DNA of 64,000 nt from CAVVYV01 sp963818205 (GCA_963818205.1 CAWFRG010000001.1:248001-312000), one strand, 5' to 3'; counted from the stretch's first letter, positions 52,780 through 63,251 are shown. The notes: generated from the letters alone by a model not told the origin. Made by a program: numbers and translations.

Positions 52780-54363
52780 ATGGCACCACCTGAGGGCATT
52801 TCCGACGTCGATCAGGTAAAGCGCGACGAGGAGCGGCTCGCGGAGCTCGGCTACAAGCAGGAGCTCTCGCGAGGCTGGAGCGCGTTCACCAACTTCGCGA
52901 TCTCGTTCACGATCATCTCGGTCCTGGCCGGGTGCTTCACGAACTTCGCCCTGGCCTGGAACAACGGTGGCCCCATTGCGGCCTCCTTGGGCTGGCCGGT
53001 TCTCTGCGCCTTCGTGCTGATGGTCGCCTTCTCGATGGCCGAGCTGACTTCGAAGTACCCGACCGCGGGCGGGCCCTACTGGTGGGCGCACGACCTCGGC
53101 GGCACGGGCTGGAGCTGGATGACCGGCTGGTTCAACATCGTCGGCCTGCTCGGGATCGTCGCCTCGGTCGCCTACGGCTGCGCGATCTTCCTCAACACCC
53201 TGCTCGGGCTCTACGGGCTCGACATCTTCGGCATCAACTTCGGCGACACCGAGCACATCCTCGGCGAGCAGTTCCTGCTCTTCCTGATCATCCTCTTCCT
53301 CTACACGCTGGTGAACATCTTCGCCGACCGCCTCCTCGGCCCTGATAAACAACATCTCGGTCGGCTGGCACCTGCTCGGGGTCGCGGTGATCCTCGCGAT
53401 CCTGATCTTCGTCCCCGACGACCACCAGAGCGCCGATTTCGTCTTCACCGAGCGGTTCAACATCAACGGCGCCTTCGGCGGCTCCACCACCGCTCTCGGC
53501 TTCTGGCTGCTGGTCGTGCCGGTCGGCTTCGTGCTGACGATGTACACCCAGACCGGCTATGACGCCTCGGCACACACGGCGGAGGAGACCCGGGGCGCGG
53601 CCAAGGCCGCCGCCCAGGGCGTCTGGCGCTCGGTCTTCTTCTCGGCGCTGATCGGGTGGCTCCTGCTGCTCGCGTTCCTGTTCGCGGCGACGGATACGTC
53701 GCCGCGATCGACGAGGGCGCCGGCTACTCGACCTTCATCTTCACCTCGGCGCTCGATTCATGGGCGGCGAAGCTCGTGATCCTGATCGCCACCGTGGGGC
53801 AGCTGTTCTGCGGGGCGGCGGGCCTGACCAGCGCCTCGCGCACCTGGTACGCGTTCTCGCGCGACCGGGCGATCCCGGGCTGGTGCGTCTTCCGCCGGGT
53901 GAACCGCGACCGGGTGCCGTTCAACGCGGTGATCGCGGTCTCGCTGTTCTCGTTGCTGATTTCGATCCCGGCGCTGTTCGGCAAGAACAACGTCCCCTTC
54001 GCCTTCTTCGCCCTCACCGGGATCACCACGGTCGGGCTCTACATCGCATACATCCTGCCGGTGTACCTGAGGCTGCGGGCAGGCGACAGCTTCGAGCCGG
54101 GCCCCTGGAACCTGGGCAGGCGCTACAGGATGGTCAACTTGCTGGCGATCGTCTTCGTGCTTCTGGTCGTTTTCGCCGTCGACCTGCCGTACACGCCGGC
54201 GGGCCTGCCCTGGGAGGACGGCTTCGACGCGAGCCTGGTCAACTACAGCCCGTTCGCGATCCTGATCCCGCTGATCTTCGGGGTCTGGTACCTGATCTCC
54301 GCGAAGAACAAGTACCAGGGTCCGGTGAGGACGCTCGAGGAGGACGTCGTCACCAAGGACTGA
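52780..54363 (+). CDS. APC-family amino acid permease, two frameshifts
   Basis: About 12 membrane helices in roughly 527 residues. AELGYKQELSRGWSAFTNFA and SFTIISVLAGCFTNFALAWN open the GABA/polyamine-type APC family; ELTSKYPTAGGPYWWAHDLG is its helix 2-3 signature. Frame changes near 53340 (LLG/NNISVGWHLLG) and 53692 (FAATD/YVAAIDEG) cancel each other. GYDASAHTAEETRGAAKAAA and SRTWYAFSRDRAIPGW are further family blocks. It may feed the gamma-glutamyl-polyamine genes downstream (inference). Confidence 0.9.
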
Positions 54364-54502
54364 GGCTGCGCGGCCGCCCGCGTCCCGCTCCTGGGGACGC
54401 GGAGCTGCGGCCGCCAATGGCGCCCGGCTCGCGCCTAACGCGGGCCGGGCGCCGCTGCCTCGATGCCGCCGCCGGCTGTCTGGGTAGGGTGAGGCGCGAC
54501 GA

Positions 54503-55452
54503 GTGAGCTCCCTCGACCCACTCGAGTTCCTTCCCTGGGAGACCGAGCTCCACGGGCATCGGGTGATCTACCGGATGGCGGGCAGCGGGCCGCCGGTGGT
54601 CCTGATCCACGGCATGGTCAACTCCTCCGTCCACTGGGAGCCGGTGGCGCTGCGCCTCGCCGAGGACCACACGGTGATCGCGCCGGACCTGATCGGGCAC
54701 GGCGACTCGGCGGCGGTGCGAGGCGACTACTCGCTGGGGGCCCACGCCTCGAGCATCCGCGACCTGCTCGCGGTGCTCGGAGTCGAGCGGGCGACGATCG
54801 TCGGCCACTCGCTCGGCGGCGGGATCGCGATGCAGTTCTTCTACCAGTTCCCCCAGCGCACCGAGCGGCTGGCGCTGATCTCGAGCGGCGGCCTCGGGCG
54901 CGAGGTGAGCCCGATGCTGCGGGGCGCCGCGATGCCCGGCGCCTCGGCCGCCCTCTGGGCCGCCGCCCACCCCCGACTCCTCGACGCGCTCTCGGAGGTG
55001 GGCGAGCGGATGCGCGAGCGGGGCCGCGGCCTCGGCGTCTATCTGGTGGCGATCGCGCGTGCCCTGGCGACCGCTGCAGCAGGCGGGGCGCCCGCCGCGC
55101 CTTCCTCCAGACGCTGCGCTCGGTGATCGACTTTCGCGGCCAGCACGTCAGCGCCCGCGACCGGCTCTACCTGCTCGACGGGTTCCCGACCCTGATCGTC
55201 TGGGGCGAGCGCGACCACACGATCCCGCTCGCCCATGGTCGCCAGGCGCACGAGGCGATTCCGGGCAGTCACTTCGAGACCCTGCCGCGCGCCGCGCACT
55301 TTCCCCACATCGAGGATCCCGAGGGGCTCGCGGATGCGCTGCTCGAGTTCCTCCGGACCACCGAGCCGGGCCGGATCGAGGACGGCGACTGGGGCGAGGT
55401 GATCAAAGCGCGGCCCCCAGCGGCGCCAGGGCGGAGCCGCGGACGTGGCTAG
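54503..55452 (+). CDS. Alpha/beta hydrolase, paralog of the one at 36379, one frameshift
   Basis: GPPVVLIHGMVNSSVHWEPV, VIAPDLIGHGDSAAVRGDYS, nucleophile elbow IVGHSLGGGIAMQFFYQF and LALISSGGLGREVSPMLRGA match the hydrolase at 36379 closely. The frame changes near 55090, after which RRAFLQTLRSVIDFRGQ, TLIVWGERDHTIPLAHG and AAHFPHIEDPEG carry the acid and His. Joined length about 316 residues. Its stop overlaps the convergent kinase gene by four bases. Confidence 0.85.
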
Positions 55453-56915
55453 CTCGCGTCGAGCGCCTCGGTCGCCCTGACGAAGTCGCGCCAGCGCTCG
55501 TGCTCGGTCGAGCGCCAGTCGTCGTCGCGCTCGGGCTCGACCCGGCGATCCGGGGGGAGCAGCTCGGGAAGCCGCTCGAGCGAGTCGATCACCCCGCTGC
55601 CGACCGCGGCGAGGGCGGCCGCGCCGAGCACCGTGGCGTCGGCGCCGGCGGCCTCTACCGGCGCCCCGATCGTGTCCGCCTGAAGCTGGAGCAGGAGCGG
55701 TTCGTTGGTGAGCCCGCCGTCCACCCGCAGGGTCTCGACCTCGATCGTCTCCCGGATCGCGGCGACCACATCGGCGACCCGCCAGGCGATCCCCTCCAGC
55801 GCCGCCCGGGCGACGTTGGCCCCGCTGCTGCCGCCGTGGATTCCCGAGATCACGGCGCGGGCGTCGGGCCGCCACCAGGGCGCCCCGATCCCGGCGAGGG
55901 CGGGCAGGACCCGGGCGCCGGCCGAGTCGCCGACCTCCCGCGCCAGGGCGCTCAGGGCCGGTGGGTCCTCGGCCAGACCGAGCTCGTTGCACATCCACTC
56001 GAGCATCGCCCCGGCGGCGAACACACCACCGTCGAGGGCGTATTCCACTCGCCCATCGATGCTCCAGGCGACCGTCGGCAGCAACCCGCCGGCCGGCTTC
56101 GGCACCTCGGTGCCGGCGTGGGCGAGGACGAAGACACCGGTGCCGTAGGTCGCCTTCACTCGGCCGGGAACGACGCAGGCGGCGCCGGCGAGGGCAGCCT
56201 GCTGGTCGACGACCTGGCCGCAGAGCGGCAACTCGAGCGGCCAGCTCTCGTGCTCGAGCATCGCCAGTTCGCCGGCGCTGTCGCGCACCTTGGGCAGGAC
56301 CTCGGGTGGGACGCCGAAGATCTCGCAGAGCTTGGGGTCAAAGCCCGGCTTTCCGAGGGTGTGCAGCTGGGTGCGAGAGGCGGTCGAGGCGTCGGTGGCG
56401 AAACCGGCGCCGAGCCGGTCGCAGAGGAAGGAGTCAACCGTCCCCATTCTCAGCCTTCCGGCCTCGCGGGCCATCTGCACCGCGTCGTCGTGCTCGAGCA
56501 GCCAGGCGAGCTTCGCGGCGGAGAAGTAGGGGTCGAAGGGCAGGCCGCTGAGCTCCCTCACCTCCTCCTCCCGGTCGCCCAGAAAATCAAGCACCTCCTG
56601 GGAGCGCTTGTCCTGCCAGACGACGATCGGGGAAAGCGCCCTGCCGGTCTCCCGGTCCCAGGCGAGCACCGACTCTCCCTGGTGGTCGAGTCCGCAGGCG
56701 ACCACCTCGCCCGGTGGATCGGCGAGCAGCTCGGCCACCACCTCGACCACGGCGGCGAGCACCTCTTCTCCGTCCTGCTCGACCCAGCCCTCCCGCGGGT
56801 GCCTGTTGACCTTGTCGCGGCGGGCTTCGGCGACCGGTTCGAGCCGCTCGTTGAAGAGCGCTGCCTTGACCCCCGTGGTCCCCTCGTCGACTCCAAGCAG
56901 GAGGCGGTCGGCCAT
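55449..56915 (-). CDS. glpK: Glycerol kinase-like FGGY carbohydrate kinase
   Basis: 488 residues. GVDEGTTGVKAALFNE (phosphate 1), GLDHQGESVLAWDRETGRAL, IVVWQDKRS and the catalytic Asp in GQVVDQQAALAGAACVVPGR, then TYGTGVFVLAHAG are glycerol-kinase blocks, though DEGTT replaces the usual DQGTT and GLDHQGES the usual GITNQRET. ATP-dependent phosphorylation of glycerol is the likely role. Last gene of a three-gene operon with a GlpA-like and a second flavoprotein. Confidence 0.9.
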   Translation of the reverse strand: MADRLLLGVDEGTTGVKAALFNERLEPVAEARRDKVNRHPREGWVEQDGEEVLAAVVEVVAELLADPPGEVVACGLDHQGESVLAWDRETGRALSPIVVWQDKRSQEVLDFLGDREEEVRELSGLPFDPYFSAAKLAWLLEHDDAVQMAREAGRLRMGTVDSFLCDRLGAGFATDASTASRTQLHTLGKPGFDPKLCEIFGVPPEVLPKVRDSAGELAMLEHESWPLELPLCGQVVDQQAALAGAACVVPGRVKATYGTGVFVLAHAGTEVPKPAGGLLPTVAWSIDGRVEYALDGGVFAAGAMLEWMCNELGLAEDPPALSALAREVGDSAGARVLPALAGIGAPWWRPDARAVISGIHGGSSGANVARAALEGIAWRVADVVAAIRETIEVETLRVDGGLTNEPLLLQLQADTIGAPVEAAGADATVLGAAALAAVGSGVIDSLERLPELLPPDRRVEPERDDDWRSTEHERWRDFVRATEALDAS

Positions 56916-56924
56916 CGCGCCAGC

Positions 56925-58163
56925 CTATTTGACCGCGACGGTGATCTTCCCGCCGTTCGGGTCCACATTTTTCGCCCAAGTGGCCGGGATGTGAGCCGAG
57001 CGACCCGGAACCAGACGCCACAGCCGGCCTGCCCACAGGACCTCGCCGCCCTGCTCCACTTCCAGACGCGCCGCCCGAAGGAACGCCGACGATCGGAGCA
57101 GGAAGCGGTCACGTGGAGGCGCGTTCTGCCCTGCCGCGACCAGATTTGGCGCGACCCATCGCAGGGGCGGGCGGGCCTCGACCGGGACCTGAGACGGCCA
57201 GGCCGCGAGCCCGTCGTCGAGGTGATCGGCGACGGCCGCCGCGACGTGAACGCCGTCGAGAGCCGAGACGTCCGCGGTCTCAGCGGGATGCAGGAGGTTG
57301 CCGGCGGCGAACACGCCTGGGACCTTGGTACGAAGCGAGGGGTCGAATCGAGGGCCGCGCGTTCCCGGGTCGAGCTCGCAGCCCGCCATCACCGCCAGCT
57401 CGTAGTCGGGAATCCAGTCGGCGGTGAAGACAACCAGGTCGCAGGCGACGGTCCGCCTCTGCCCGCTGTCGAGGTCGGTGAGCTCCACCTCCTCGACCCG
57501 GTCCGCCCCGCGGATCGCGCTCACCGCCGTCCGAGGCAACACCGGCGCCCGGTATCGAATCGCGGCCCCCACCCGGAAGGCGGCCAATGACTGGTGCTTC
57601 GGCAGCTCTGTGACCAGGGCAGCGACGGAGGCGCCGCCGTGAGCGAGCGTCGCCACCGCCGAGAAGCTGACGTGCTCGGCGCCGACCACGACCGCCCGCC
57701 GCCCCACCGGCCGGCCCTGAAGGTGGACGAGCTGCTGAAGAGTGCTGGTGGTCATCACCCCATCCGGCCGCGAGCCCGGCACCAGCCTTGCCGAGCGGGG
57801 ACGCTCGCGGCAACCGGTGGCGAGCACGACCGCGGCGGGCTGGGCTTCGGCGCGGCCGGCGGGACCGGTGAGCTGAAGGCGCCGCTCCTCCCAACCGGTG
57901 ACCATCGTCTCCGTTTCGAGCTCGACCTCGTTCCGGGCCGCGAGCCGGCGGTAGAGCGCCGCGTACCGCGGGCCCCGCATGATCCTCCCAAGGTCGCGGA
58001 AGCCAAAGCCCGTGTGATCGCTGTGACGAGGGATCCCACCCGCCTCCGCCTCGCGCTCGATCACGGTGACCGGCCCGACCCCCCTTTCCCGAAGGGCGAT
58101 CGCGGCGGCCAGCCCCGCGGGGCCGCCCCCGACGATCACCACGCCGTCAGACTCGATCGCCAT
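56925..58163 (-). CDS. NAD(P)/FAD-dependent oxidoreductase, glycerol-operon partner
   Basis: 412 residues. VVIVGGGPAGLAAAIALRER is the FAD fold at the N-terminus, AVVLATGCRERPRSARLVPG and VVVGAEHVSFSAVATLAHGG mark the second dinucleotide site, and VPGVFAAGNLLHPAETADVS the third flavin-contact block. Related to the HcnB/opine-oxidase type subunits that pair with BFD-domain proteins. It overlaps the upstream GlpA-like gene by 17 bases and sits ten bases before glpK, so it probably takes electrons from the glycerol-3-phosphate dehydrogenase subunit. Confidence 0.87.
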   Translation of the reverse strand: MAIESDGVVIVGGGPAGLAAAIALRERGVGPVTVIEREAEAGGIPRHSDHTGFGFRDLGRIMRGPRYAALYRRLAARNEVELETETMVTGWEERRLQLTGPAGRAEAQPAAVVLATGCRERPRSARLVPGSRPDGVMTTSTLQQLVHLQGRPVGRRAVVVGAEHVSFSAVATLAHGGASVAALVTELPKHQSLAAFRVGAAIRYRAPVLPRTAVSAIRGADRVEEVELTDLDSGQRRTVACDLVVFTADWIPDYELAVMAGCELDPGTRGPRFDPSLRTKVPGVFAAGNLLHPAETADVSALDGVHVAAAVADHLDDGLAAWPSQVPVEARPPLRWVAPNLVAAGQNAPPRDRFLLRSSAFLRAARLEVEQGGEVLWAGRLWRLVPGRSAHIPATWAKNVDPNGGKITVAVK

Positions 58164-59558
58164 TCCGCTCGAGGGCCGCCTCCACCTCGGCTCCGCAGAA
58201 GAAGCCCTGACACCGCCCCATCAGCACTCTCGTCCGGCGCCGAAGACCGTCGAGGTCGGCGGCTGGGATCGGGCCTTGGATCGCATCTCGCAGCTCGCCT
58301 CGGGTCACCCGCTCGCAAAAGCAGACGATCCGGCCAAAATCCGGGTCGCGCTCGATCAGCTCCGGTCGCTCATACGGACGCTTCTGAAGCTCCCCGATGC
58401 TCGGCATTCGCAGCGTCGTCTCTCGCCGGCCGCTCGGCCAGCGCAAGGCCGGCGTCGGCAAGACCCTCGCGGACGTGTTCCGCGATCGCCAGCGAGGCAC
58501 TGATCCCGGTGGAACGAATCCCACCCGCGCAGGCATATCCCCGCTCGGCATCGATTCGAAGCTGATAGTCGGGATCCTCGGTCGCCGCCCGCAGGCCGAC
58601 GTAGGTCGCGGTCACCTCGTGCTCGAGCAGGCGCGGCATGATCCTCTCCCCGTGTCGCATCAGCGCTGCGAGGCCTTCCGCCGTCGTCGCGCGGTCTCCT
58701 TGCTCTCGACATCGTCCGCGGTCGGTCCGAGCAACACGTTGCCGTACACGGTCGGCGCCACCAGCACCCCCTTTGTCTTCTCCGTCGGCACCGGGAGGAT
58801 CGTGTGGTTGAGCAGTCCCCTCGCGAGCTTGTCGAAGACGATCAGCTCGCCGCGCCGCGGCCGCACCGTGAATCGGTGGTTGCCCAGCATCGCGTCGATC
58901 TCGTCGCTGTGGAGCCCTGCGGCGTTGACCAGGTAGTGGGCGTCGATCTCGCCGCGCGTGGTCTCAACCCTGAAGCGGCCCTTGCGCTCGATCGCGATCA
59001 CCCGGGCGTTGAGGGCGAGGGCGCAGCCCCCGTCCACCGCCTCGGTCGCGCAGGCAAGGGTGGTGGTGAAGGGACAGACGATCCCCTCGTCCGGGATCTC
59101 GAGCGCACCCTCGGCGCCGGGGCGCGAGGCGCGGGCTCGCGCGCGATAGAGCTCGTCCGCTCGACCTGGCGAGCACCTCGATAGCCGTTCTCGACCGCTG
59201 CAGCCTCGATCGCATCGAGCGCGCGAAGCTGCTCCGGCGTCCAGGCGACCAGCAGGGCTCCAGTCCTCTCGACCGGAATCCCGACCTGATCGGCGTAGGC
59301 GCCGAGCAGCCGGTGACCGCGCGCAACGAGCTTCGCCTCGATCGTCCCCGGCTTCGCGTCGAAGCCGGTGTGCAGGATCGCCGTGTTCGCCTTGCTGGTC
59401 CCGGCGCCGACGTCGGGCCCGGCCTCGATCAGGACGCAGGAGGCCCCGTAGCGAGTCAGCTCTCTCGCGATCGCACAGCCGACCACCCCGGCGCCGACGA
59501 TCGCGACGTCGAACGGACCTCGTGGCAGCGGTCCCTCCTTCACCTTCACCTCGCCCAC
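58147..59558 (-). CDS. glpA: GlpA-like FAD oxidoreductase with C-terminal BFD [2Fe-2S] domain, three frameshifts
   Basis: Oxidises glycerol-3-phosphate or a related hydroxy acid. N-terminal VAIVGAGVVGCAIARELTRY (FAD fold) and TSKANTAILHTGFDAKPGTI are GlpA/LhgO signatures; the middle part has YLVNAAGLHSDEIDAMLGNH and TVYGNVLLGPTADDV; the late part GYACAGGIRSTGISASLAIA. After a last frame change a BFD domain follows: GRIVCFCERVTRGEL and MGRCQGFFCGAEVE, giving four cluster Cys. Frame changes near 59165, 58685 and 58415. Joined about 468 residues. Confidence 0.85.
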
Positions 59559-59590
59559 GATATGTCGCCAGAGGCCTCTACGTTGGGGGT

Positions 59591-60316
59591 ATGCCCCGTC
59601 CCCTGATTGGAATCAGCGCCGCGGTCGAGCCCGCGAGCTTCGGCCCCTGGGTCGAGGAGCGGTCGGTGCTGCTGCCGATCGGCTATGCCCGCGCTGTCCA
59701 GGCCGCCGGGGGGATCGCAGCGATGCTGCCGCCCGATGGTGCGGCCGCCGAGGCACCTGACGAGCTTCTCGATCGGCTCGATGCCCTGATCCTGGGAGGC
59801 GGTGCCGACGTCGACCCGGCCCGCTACGGAGCCGAGCGGGAGCCGCAGACTGGGCGCAGCAACCCGGACCGTGACCGGTTCGAGATCGCGCTGGCGCGCC
59901 GGGCGCAGGAGCGATACCTGCCGCTGCTCGGGGTCTGCCGAGGAATGCAGATCCTGAACGTGGCGGCGGGTGGGAGCCTGGAGCAGCATCTGCCCGACCG
60001 GCTTGGCCACGATCAACACCGCCCGATGCCCGGGAGCTGGAGCGAGCACGAGGTGCGACTCGAGCCCGGCTCACTGGCGGCCGGGGCCGCGGGGGCCGAG
60101 CGGCTGTCGGTCAAGACCCACCACCATCAGGGAATTGGAGAACTCGGCCACGGTTTCAAGGCGACCGGCTGGACGACGGACGACGACACGGCCGAGGCGA
60201 TTGAGCAGCCCGAGCACGGCTTCACTCTGGGGGTCCTCTGGCACCCCGAGGAGGATCCCGACGATCGGGTGATCGCGAGCCTGGTCCGGCGAGCCGGCCT
60301 GGTGCCTCGAACCTAG
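59591..60316 (+). CDS. puuD: Gamma-glutamyl-GABA hydrolase-like class I glutamine amidotransferase (PuuD family)
   Basis: 241 residues from ATG 59591. The catalytic triad is Cys116 in PLLGVCRGMQILNVAAGGSL, His218 and Glu220 in LGVLWHPEEDPD; LILGGGADVDPARYG and VKTHHHQGIGELG are further peptidase C26 marks. PuuD-type enzymes hydrolyse gamma-glutamyl-GABA, ending the gamma-glutamylated putrescine pathway. The glutamine-synthetase-like ligase and aldehyde dehydrogenase of that pathway lie 1.5-3 kb away, which supports the assignment. Confidence 0.88.
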   Translation: MPRPLIGISAAVEPASFGPWVEERSVLLPIGYARAVQAAGGIAAMLPPDGAAAEAPDELLDRLDALILGGGADVDPARYGAEREPQTGRSNPDRDRFEIALARRAQERYLPLLGVCRGMQILNVAAGGSLEQHLPDRLGHDQHRPMPGSWSEHEVRLEPGSLAAGAAGAERLSVKTHHHQGIGELGHGFKATGWTTDDDTAEAIEQPEHGFTLGVLWHPEEDPDDRVIASLVRRAGLVPRT

Positions 60317-61752
60317 ACCCTCCCCGCCTTGCCGAGCAGCCCCCAGATCAGGTTCAGGTACTGGATCAGGTGGCGCGTGCCGAGGAACTCGTCCAGCACC
60401 CGCTCGCGGGCGGCCTCGCCGATCGCCCTCGCATGGTCCGGGTCGGAGAGGAGGTCGTCGATCGCCTCAGCGACCGCCGGCAGATCGGCAGGGTCGTCGA
60501 CCAGCACCCCCGAGACCCCGTCGACGATCTGATCCTGGATCCCGCCCACCCTGCCGGCGACCACCGGCCGCGCCTTCCACATCGCCTCTGCCACCGTCAG
60601 GCCGAAGCCCTCGGCAAGGCTCTTCTGCAGGACGACGTCGGCGCGGCGCTGGATCGCGTTGACCATCGCCGCGTTCTCCTCGACGTCGTCCATCGGCAGT
60701 GATGCGAGGTGGGTGCGAGAGCGGACTTCCTCGGGGAGTGAGCCACGCATCGCTTCGACTTCGGCGAGCACCTCAGCGCCCTCAGGATCATCGGCGACGT
60801 GCGCCACAGACGGCCCGACGAGCACCAGGTGCGCGGAGGGGTGGCGAAGGTGATCGGCGAAGCAGCGCAGCACCCCGGCCGGGTCCTTGAGCCGGTCCCA
60901 GCGCGAGACCTGGGTGACAACAGGAGCGCCCGCCGGCAGTGGGTCGTCCTGGGTCAGCTGGGCTGGCCGGTCGACTCGCCCCTGACTGCCGTCCTGGCGC
61001 CGGAAGACCGGCGCCTGGTTGCCGCCGTCGGCGGTCAGCCCGATGGTGGCGAGGATCGAATCGACGGCGCCCGGGTCGAGGTCCTGGTTCTTGGGGGAGA
61101 AGGCGTCGATCGACGGCGGAACGATCCAGACCTTCTCACGCTCGAGGCCCTCCCAGACGAACTCCCGCCGGGAGAAGACGTAGGCATTCGCCTCCTCGAT
61201 GTAGGGCGTGAGGAAGGCCCAGGCCCGCCGCGCGAGCTCGTCGGGATGATCGACGCCGACGTGGCAGCGCCAGATCACGTCGACGCCGGCATCACGGCTG
61301 AGCCGGGTGAGCCCGGCGGGCTGCGGATCGTGGAGATAGACGATGTCATCGGGGCGGAGCCGCTCGGCCAGGGCCGTTGCGCTGGCCGCCAGGGCCCCCT
61401 CGTAGACTGCCCTCTCGGCGTCGCCGAGCCCGCCCCCGTCGCCGGGCGACCCATGGAGGTTGTTGTGGATCCGCTTGGTGATCGCGAAGAAGGGTTCGTT
61501 GCCGGAGATCGTCACCCAGCGCACGTCGACCCCCGCCCCGCGGGCATAGGCAAGCAGCGACTGGAGGAGCTCGGCGACGCCGCCCCCACGCGCGGTCGAG
61601 TTCACGTGCCAGATCACCCGGCCCGCGAACAGCTCGCGCGCCCTCTTCGTCGCCTCCTCCAGCTCCGCGAAGCGCTCGCCGAGCAGCCCCCGGAACCGGT
61701 CCAGGGAGACTGCCGGCACCGGGACCTCGCTGATCGACTCGCCTTTGGGCAT
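60313..61752 (-). CDS. treT: Trehalose synthase-like GT4 glycosyltransferase (TreT)
   Basis: 479 residues. VIWHVNSTARGGGVAELLQS and SLLAYARGAGVDVRWVTISG are the TreT start; VYLHDPQPAGLTRLSRDAGV and WRCHVGVDHPDELARRAWAF follow; the nucleotide-sugar site is LQKSLAEGFGLTVAEAMWKA with the E-x7-E pair, then RPVVAGRVGGIQDQIVDGVS. TreT joins glucose from NDP-glucose to glucose to make trehalose. Overlaps the convergent amidotransferase gene by four bases. Assignment by sequence blocks, no test of sugar donor. Confidence 0.88.
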   Translation of the reverse strand: MPKGESISEVPVPAVSLDRFRGLLGERFAELEEATKRARELFAGRVIWHVNSTARGGGVAELLQSLLAYARGAGVDVRWVTISGNEPFFAITKRIHNNLHGSPGDGGGLGDAERAVYEGALAASATALAERLRPDDIVYLHDPQPAGLTRLSRDAGVDVIWRCHVGVDHPDELARRAWAFLTPYIEEANAYVFSRREFVWEGLEREKVWIVPPSIDAFSPKNQDLDPGAVDSILATIGLTADGGNQAPVFRRQDGSQGRVDRPAQLTQDDPLPAGAPVVTQVSRWDRLKDPAGVLRCFADHLRHPSAHLVLVGPSVAHVADDPEGAEVLAEVEAMRGSLPEEVRSRTHLASLPMDDVEENAAMVNAIQRRADVVLQKSLAEGFGLTVAEAMWKARPVVAGRVGGIQDQIVDGVSGVLVDDPADLPAVAEAIDDLLSDPDHARAIGEAARERVLDEFLGTRHLIQYLNLIWGLLGKAGRV

Positions 61753-61798
61753 CAGCGCGTCCTGATTAGATCACGGCCGCCGGGTGCGGGAGGCGAAC

Positions 61799-63149
61799 TT
61801 AGCCGCGCTCGAACATGCGGCGGCGCTCGTAGTCGGTGACGACCTTGTCGAACAGCCCCTGTTCGAGCTGCCCGTAGTTGAGGTAGTGCTTGTGGACGGC
61901 GTCACCGAAGGCCTTCTTCGCGAAGTCGCTCTTCTCCCAGAGGTCGACGGCTTCGCGAAGCGATGATGGGAAGGGCTCCGCCTTGCCCTCCTCGTAGGCG
62001 TTGCCCTTCAGCTCGGGCCCTGGGTCCGTCTGGTTCTCGATCCCATCGAGGCCGGCGGCGAGCAGCGCCGCGATCGTCAGGTAGGGGTTGGCGTCCGCGC
62101 CGGGGATCCGGCACTCGATCCGCCGCGATTGGCCGTGGCCGACGATCCGGAAGCCTGCTGTGCGGTTGTCGCGTCCCCAGGCGACCGAGGTGGGAGCCCA
62201 GCTCTCGGCGGCGTAGCGTTTATAGGAGTTGATCGCGGGCGCCACGAACAGCGCCAGCTCGCGGATGTGATCCCGCATGCCGCCGAGGAAGTGGCGGAAG
62301 GCGTCGGTCTCCTCGCCCTTGTCGTCGACGAAGACGCTGTTGCCGTCCTTGCCGACGAGGCTCTGGTGGATGTGACAGGAGCTGCCGATGTCGTTCTCGG
62401 AGGGCTTCGCCATGAAGGTCGCGGAGATGTCGTTGAGGAAGGCGATCTCCTTGACCCCGTTCTTGTAAATCGTGTGGCGGTCGGCGGAGGTGACCGCGTC
62501 GGCATAGCGGGTGTTGACCTCGTGCTGGCCGTGCCAGGCCTCACCCTTCGAGAACTCGATCGGGATCCCGGCGGCGTGCATGCCTCGCCGGATCGCCCCG
62601 AGGTAGACCTCGTCCATCGTGGTGGCGAGGATGTGGTAGTCGAGGATGTAGGGGATCGTCGGCGTGAGGTTCTTGAAGTCCTTTTCCCAGGCCTCGGCGT
62701 AGCTCTCCTTGTAGAGGTAGAACTCGAGCTCGGAGGCGGCATAAGGCGTGTAGCCCATCTCCTGGGCCCGCTCGTACTGGGCGATCAGCACCTGGCGCGG
62801 CGACGCCACCACCGGGGAGCCGTCATCGTTGACGACGTCACAGAGAACGAGCGCGGTCCGGTCAAGCCACGGGATCCGTCTCAGCGTGGCCATGTCCGGG
62901 CTGGATCCCGAAGTCGCCATATCCCGCCTCCCAGTTGGCCATCTCATACCCGGGCAGCGGCTCCATGTCCATGTCGAGGGCGAGCAGGTAGTTGCAGCCC
63001 TCGACCCCGTGGGAGACGACCTCGTCGAGGAAGTAGTCGACCACGATCCGCTTCCCGAACAGGCGCCCCTGCATGTCGGTGAAGGCGGTGACGACGGTGT
63101 CGATCGTCCCCTCCTCGGCCTCCTTGCGGAGATCGTCGACCGAGAGCAT
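61799..63149 (-). CDS. Glutamine-synthetase-like ligase (gamma-glutamylpolyamine synthetase type), one frameshift
   Basis: Start ATG 63149 chosen because GGAGG lies five bases upstream; ATG 63221 would add a Gly/Lys-rich 24 residues. AFTDMQGRLFGKRIVVDYFL opens a beta-grasp domain; after an insertion near 62896 (IQPGHG should be IQPDMATL) the catalytic domain has AASELEFYLYKESY, SSCHIHQSLVGKDGNSVFVD, WGRDNRTAGFRIVGHGQSRR and ECRIPGADANPYLTIAALLA. This is the type III/GlnA3-PuuA branch, which ligates glutamate to polyamines rather than ammonia. About 449 residues. Confidence 0.9.
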
Positions 63150-63251
63150 TCCAGCCTCCCCGCCCGGTCCACCGGGGCGGGGGGCGGCGTCCTTGCTTTT
63201 CTCCCCGTGGCCTGAGGCCATGCACCTGAGGCTATATCTTCGCCTGACCCC

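Noticed and set aside
55059..57590. 843-codon plus-strand open frame
   Set aside because: Runs antisense across glpK and the flavoprotein, both conserved; Arg/Pro/Gly/Ala-rich third-position artefact.
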